From the NCBI GenBank assembly GCA_900754745.1, contig CAAEEB010000103.1, forward strand, positions 62,001 through 126,000: a stretch of DNA of 64,000 bases, in the 5' to 3' direction. The position numbers and the translations under genes were made by a program. Each line of letters starts with the position of its first letter. The stretch's first letter is position 1. Positions 62,253 through 64,000 of the stretch are shown one piece after another. The notes beneath the pieces were generated by a model. The model ran no database searches and was not told the DNA's origin. It worked only from the letters and a program-made list of their open reading frames with translations. The DNA is from an uncultured Collinsella sp. (GTDB taxonomy: Bacteria > Actinomycetota > Coriobacteriia > Coriobacteriales > Coriobacteriaceae).

Positions 62253-63548
62253 CTACTGGTTGTCAGCGGCCGAGAAATCGATATCGAAGGAGGAAACGGC
62301 CCAACCGATATGGTTGTCGGAGCGCACGAATTTAACGGTGTACTCCTGTTCGCCGCCCTTGGACAGCGAAGCCTTCACCTTGGCGGTGGTCTCGGTCATG
62401 GACTGATCCATACCCTCGATGGAGACGGTGGCGCCCTGCGGGATCGAGGAGATGATCATCGCCTTGGCGTCCTCGGACAGGCTCGAGGCCAGGCAGGACT
62501 CGGCCTTGGCGGTATCGCCGTCGCCAGCAGCCTGGAACAGGTCGGTGATGACGGACTCCTGCGAGGGGTAGCCCATGCCGCGCGTATAAGCATAGCCAAG
62601 ACCGCCGGCAGCGATCACGATGAGCAGAAGCAGTACCAGGAAGATCTTGAGACCCGTGTGGCGGTGGCGACGACGAACCTTGGCCTGCTTGCGGTCCTGC
62701 TGGACCATCTCGGACTCGGACAGCGTAAAGAAGCCGGTGTCAGAGGGGTCGGGCATAAACTGACCGGTCGCGCCCGTGGGATCGAGCGGGTCGACAGCGG
62801 GAGCGTCCATCGCGGGAGCCGGGGCCGTGGACATGGCCGTCTGGGCCGAAAGCGCGGCGAGCGAATCGTGCACGCGGGCAAGCTCGTCGGCCTGCTCGGG
62901 CGTGAGCTGGTAGATACCGTCGGCGGTAGCGGCGTTAAAGGCATCGAGCGCATCGGAGGGACGGCCGGCGGCGGAAAGCGCTTGGCCCATGCCGGCGTTG
63001 AGGGCGCGCGTATCGTCGCGCGGGCCGGCAAAGTCGATAGCCGTGCGGTAGGTCTCAACGGCGTCCGCGGGGCGGCCGAGCTTGATGAAGCAGCGGCCCA
63101 GATCGCCGAGGGCGGCGGCAGGAGCCGGGTTGGCGCCGTCGATGGCAGCCTGACGGAAGGCAGTACCGGCGTTGGCAAAGTCGCCCGACTGGAACAGTGC
63201 GTTGCCCAGACCCAGGTAGGCCTTAAAAGGCGTGGCGTAGGAAGCGTCCTGGGTAGCTGCAGAGAACGCCTGGGCGGCCGTGGTGTAGTCGCCCACCGCG
63301 GCGAGTGCCTTGCCGCGGTTGGTGAGCAGGGCGCCGCGCTTGCCATAGGCGCCGTCGTTGAGGGCTGCGGCGTAGGCCTCGGCGGCCTCGGCATACATGC
63401 CCAGATGCATCAGGGCGTTGCCGCGCAGGTGGTCGGCCTCACCCATGATCTCGTTGGGAGTCTTTGCCGCGCCAAGCATCTGGGCGGCAGCGGAAAAATC
63501 ACCCGCGCGATAAGCGGCGCGGCCCTGTTGGATCAGCTGGCTATTCAA
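62253..63548 (-). CDS. TPR-repeat protein with one C-terminal membrane segment
   Basis: The 431-residue protein starts MNSQLIQQGRAAYRAGDFSA and carries about five TPR repeats up to residue 220 (for example DHLRGNALMHLGMYAEAAEA, YLGLGNALFQSGDFANAGTA, LGDLGRCFIKLGRPADAVET). A Pro/Asp-rich linker leads to a basic stretch (KQAKVRRRHRHTG) and a membrane helix (KIFLVLLLLIVIAAGGLGYA), followed by an outside domain of about 110 residues resembling small DUF4878/lumazine-like folds. TPRs should face the cytoplasm. Function unknown; position before mreB suggests, but does not show, a link with the cell envelope. Confidence 0.8.
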   Translation of the reverse strand: MNSQLIQQGRAAYRAGDFSAAAQMLGAAKTPNEIMGEADHLRGNALMHLGMYAEAAEAYAAALNDGAYGKRGALLTNRGKALAAVGDYTTAAQAFSAATQDASYATPFKAYLGLGNALFQSGDFANAGTAFRQAAIDGANPAPAAALGDLGRCFIKLGRPADAVETYRTAIDFAGPRDDTRALNAGMGQALSAAGRPSDALDAFNAATADGIYQLTPEQADELARVHDSLAALSAQTAMSTAPAPAMDAPAVDPLDPTGATGQFMPDPSDTGFFTLSESEMVQQDRKQAKVRRRHRHTGLKIFLVLLLLIVIAAGGLGYAYTRGMGYPSQESVITDLFQAAGDGDTAKAESCLASSLSEDAKAMIISSIPQGATVSIEGMDQSMTETTAKVKASLSKGGEQEYTVKFVRSDNHIGWAVSSFDIDFSAADNQ

Positions 63549-63559
63549 GGAAGTCCCCT

Positions 63560-64000
63560 TTACTCGTGAACGATCTCGACATGAACGATCTCGTCGCCGG
63601 CGCGCAGCTGCGAGATGACGTCGAGGCCCTCGACCGTGGTGCCAAAGACGGTATAGCCGGAGTCGAGGTTGTGCTGGGCACCCAGGCAGAAGTAGAACTG
63701 CGAGCCCGCGGAATCGGGATCCATGGAGCGAGCCATGGCAAGCGCGCCGTCAACATGGCTGTTGCGCGGATTGGTGGCAAACTCGCCCTTGATGCAGTAG
63801 CCGGGACCGCCGGTACCGGGCATGCCGTCGGGACCCTCAAGGCCGGCAGCGACGTCGGCGCCGGACATATCGCGGGTATTGGGGTCGCCGCCCTGGATCA
63901 CAAAGCCGGGCACATAGCGATGGAACTTAAGGCCGTCATAAAAGCCCATAGTGGAAAGCTCGCAGAAGTTCGCCACATGGATGGGGGCGCCCTCACCGTC
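63560..64000 (-). CDS. Cyclophilin-type peptidyl-prolyl isomerase (cut by window end)
   Basis: The visible 146 C-terminal residues contain VANFCELSTMGFYDGLKFHR, YVPGFVIQGGDPNTR, GALAMARSMDPDSAGSQFYF and YTVFGTTVEGLDVISQL, all cyclophilin signatures with the catalytic Arg in FHRYVPGF. The frame stays open through 64000, so the start lies outside. Neighbour TPR gene begins 11 nt downstream and may be cotranscribed. Confidence 0.93.
   Translation of the reverse strand, partial: DGEGAPIHVANFCELSTMGFYDGLKFHRYVPGFVIQGGDPNTRDMSGADVAAGLEGPDGMPGTGGPGYCIKGEFATNPRNSHVDGALAMARSMDPDSAGSQFYFCLGAQHNLDSGYTVFGTTVEGLDVISQLRAGDEIVHVEIVHE

Overview
The window is a stretch of bacterial chromosome with high GC, almost all of it core housekeeping genes. 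Gene content suggests an anaerobic, fermentative actinobacterium of the class Coriobacteriia, most likely Collinsella or a close relative. The evidence is an actinobacterial-type integration host factor, a fused AdhE, PPDK with its DUF299 regulator, glycyl-tRNA synthetase as separate alpha and beta chains, a complete mreBCD-PBP2-RodA cluster, and frequent TTG/GTG starts. The genus is an inference from gene content and order; no database was searched.

Layout. 1-4262 (minus): end of rpsT, holA, comEC and comEA (DNA uptake). 4477-6887 (minus): thiI, rpoZ, gmk and mihF, behind a palindromic promoter. 7127-12450 (minus): the pyrimidine operon pyrR-pyrB-pyrC-pyrK-pyrD-pyrF, with a long leader that contains a terminator and a possible leader peptide. 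12901-17125 (plus): rpmB, a decayed REP-associated transposase, adhE and an APH-fold kinase. 17304-27431 (minus): the conserved run rpsB-tsf-pyrH-frr-uppS-cdsA-dxr-rseP-ispG-proS. 27648-34270 (minus): rplS, rnhB, yraN, comM, dprA, trmFO and xerC. 34419-44356 (minus): glyQ, glyS, ppsR, ppdK and a large secreted protein with an aerolysin/ETX-like segment; this block lies between two parts of a usually contiguous translation cluster. 44416-46906 (minus): rpsP-khpA-rimM-trmD-lepB. dinB (plus) is divergent from it. 48463-55219 (minus): two radical-SAM-family genes, rplU, rpmA, obgE, nadD, yqeK, rsfS. 55229-64000 (minus): a cyclophilin cut by the window edge, a TPR membrane protein, mreB, mreC, mreD, PBP2, rodA and a DUF697-like membrane protein.

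How the genes work together. The natural-transformation genes form two separate units, comEA-comEC and yraN-comM-dprA. Each unit carries the same 16-bp sequence 70-80 nt before its first start codon, which suggests common control. pyrRBCKDF makes UMP, and pyrH continues towards UTP. uppS, dxr and ispG feed undecaprenyl phosphate to the wall machinery encoded by mreBCD, PBP2 and rodA. Ribosomal proteins (S2, S16, S20, L19, L21, L27, L28) and their maturation factors are spread along the window.

The least ordinary items are the aerolysin-like secreted protein, the shared competence-gene box, an RseP-type protease with a winged-helix-like insertion, the pyr leader, and two small inverted-repeat elements. 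No tRNA, rRNA, CRISPR array, prophage or intact insertion sequence was seen.
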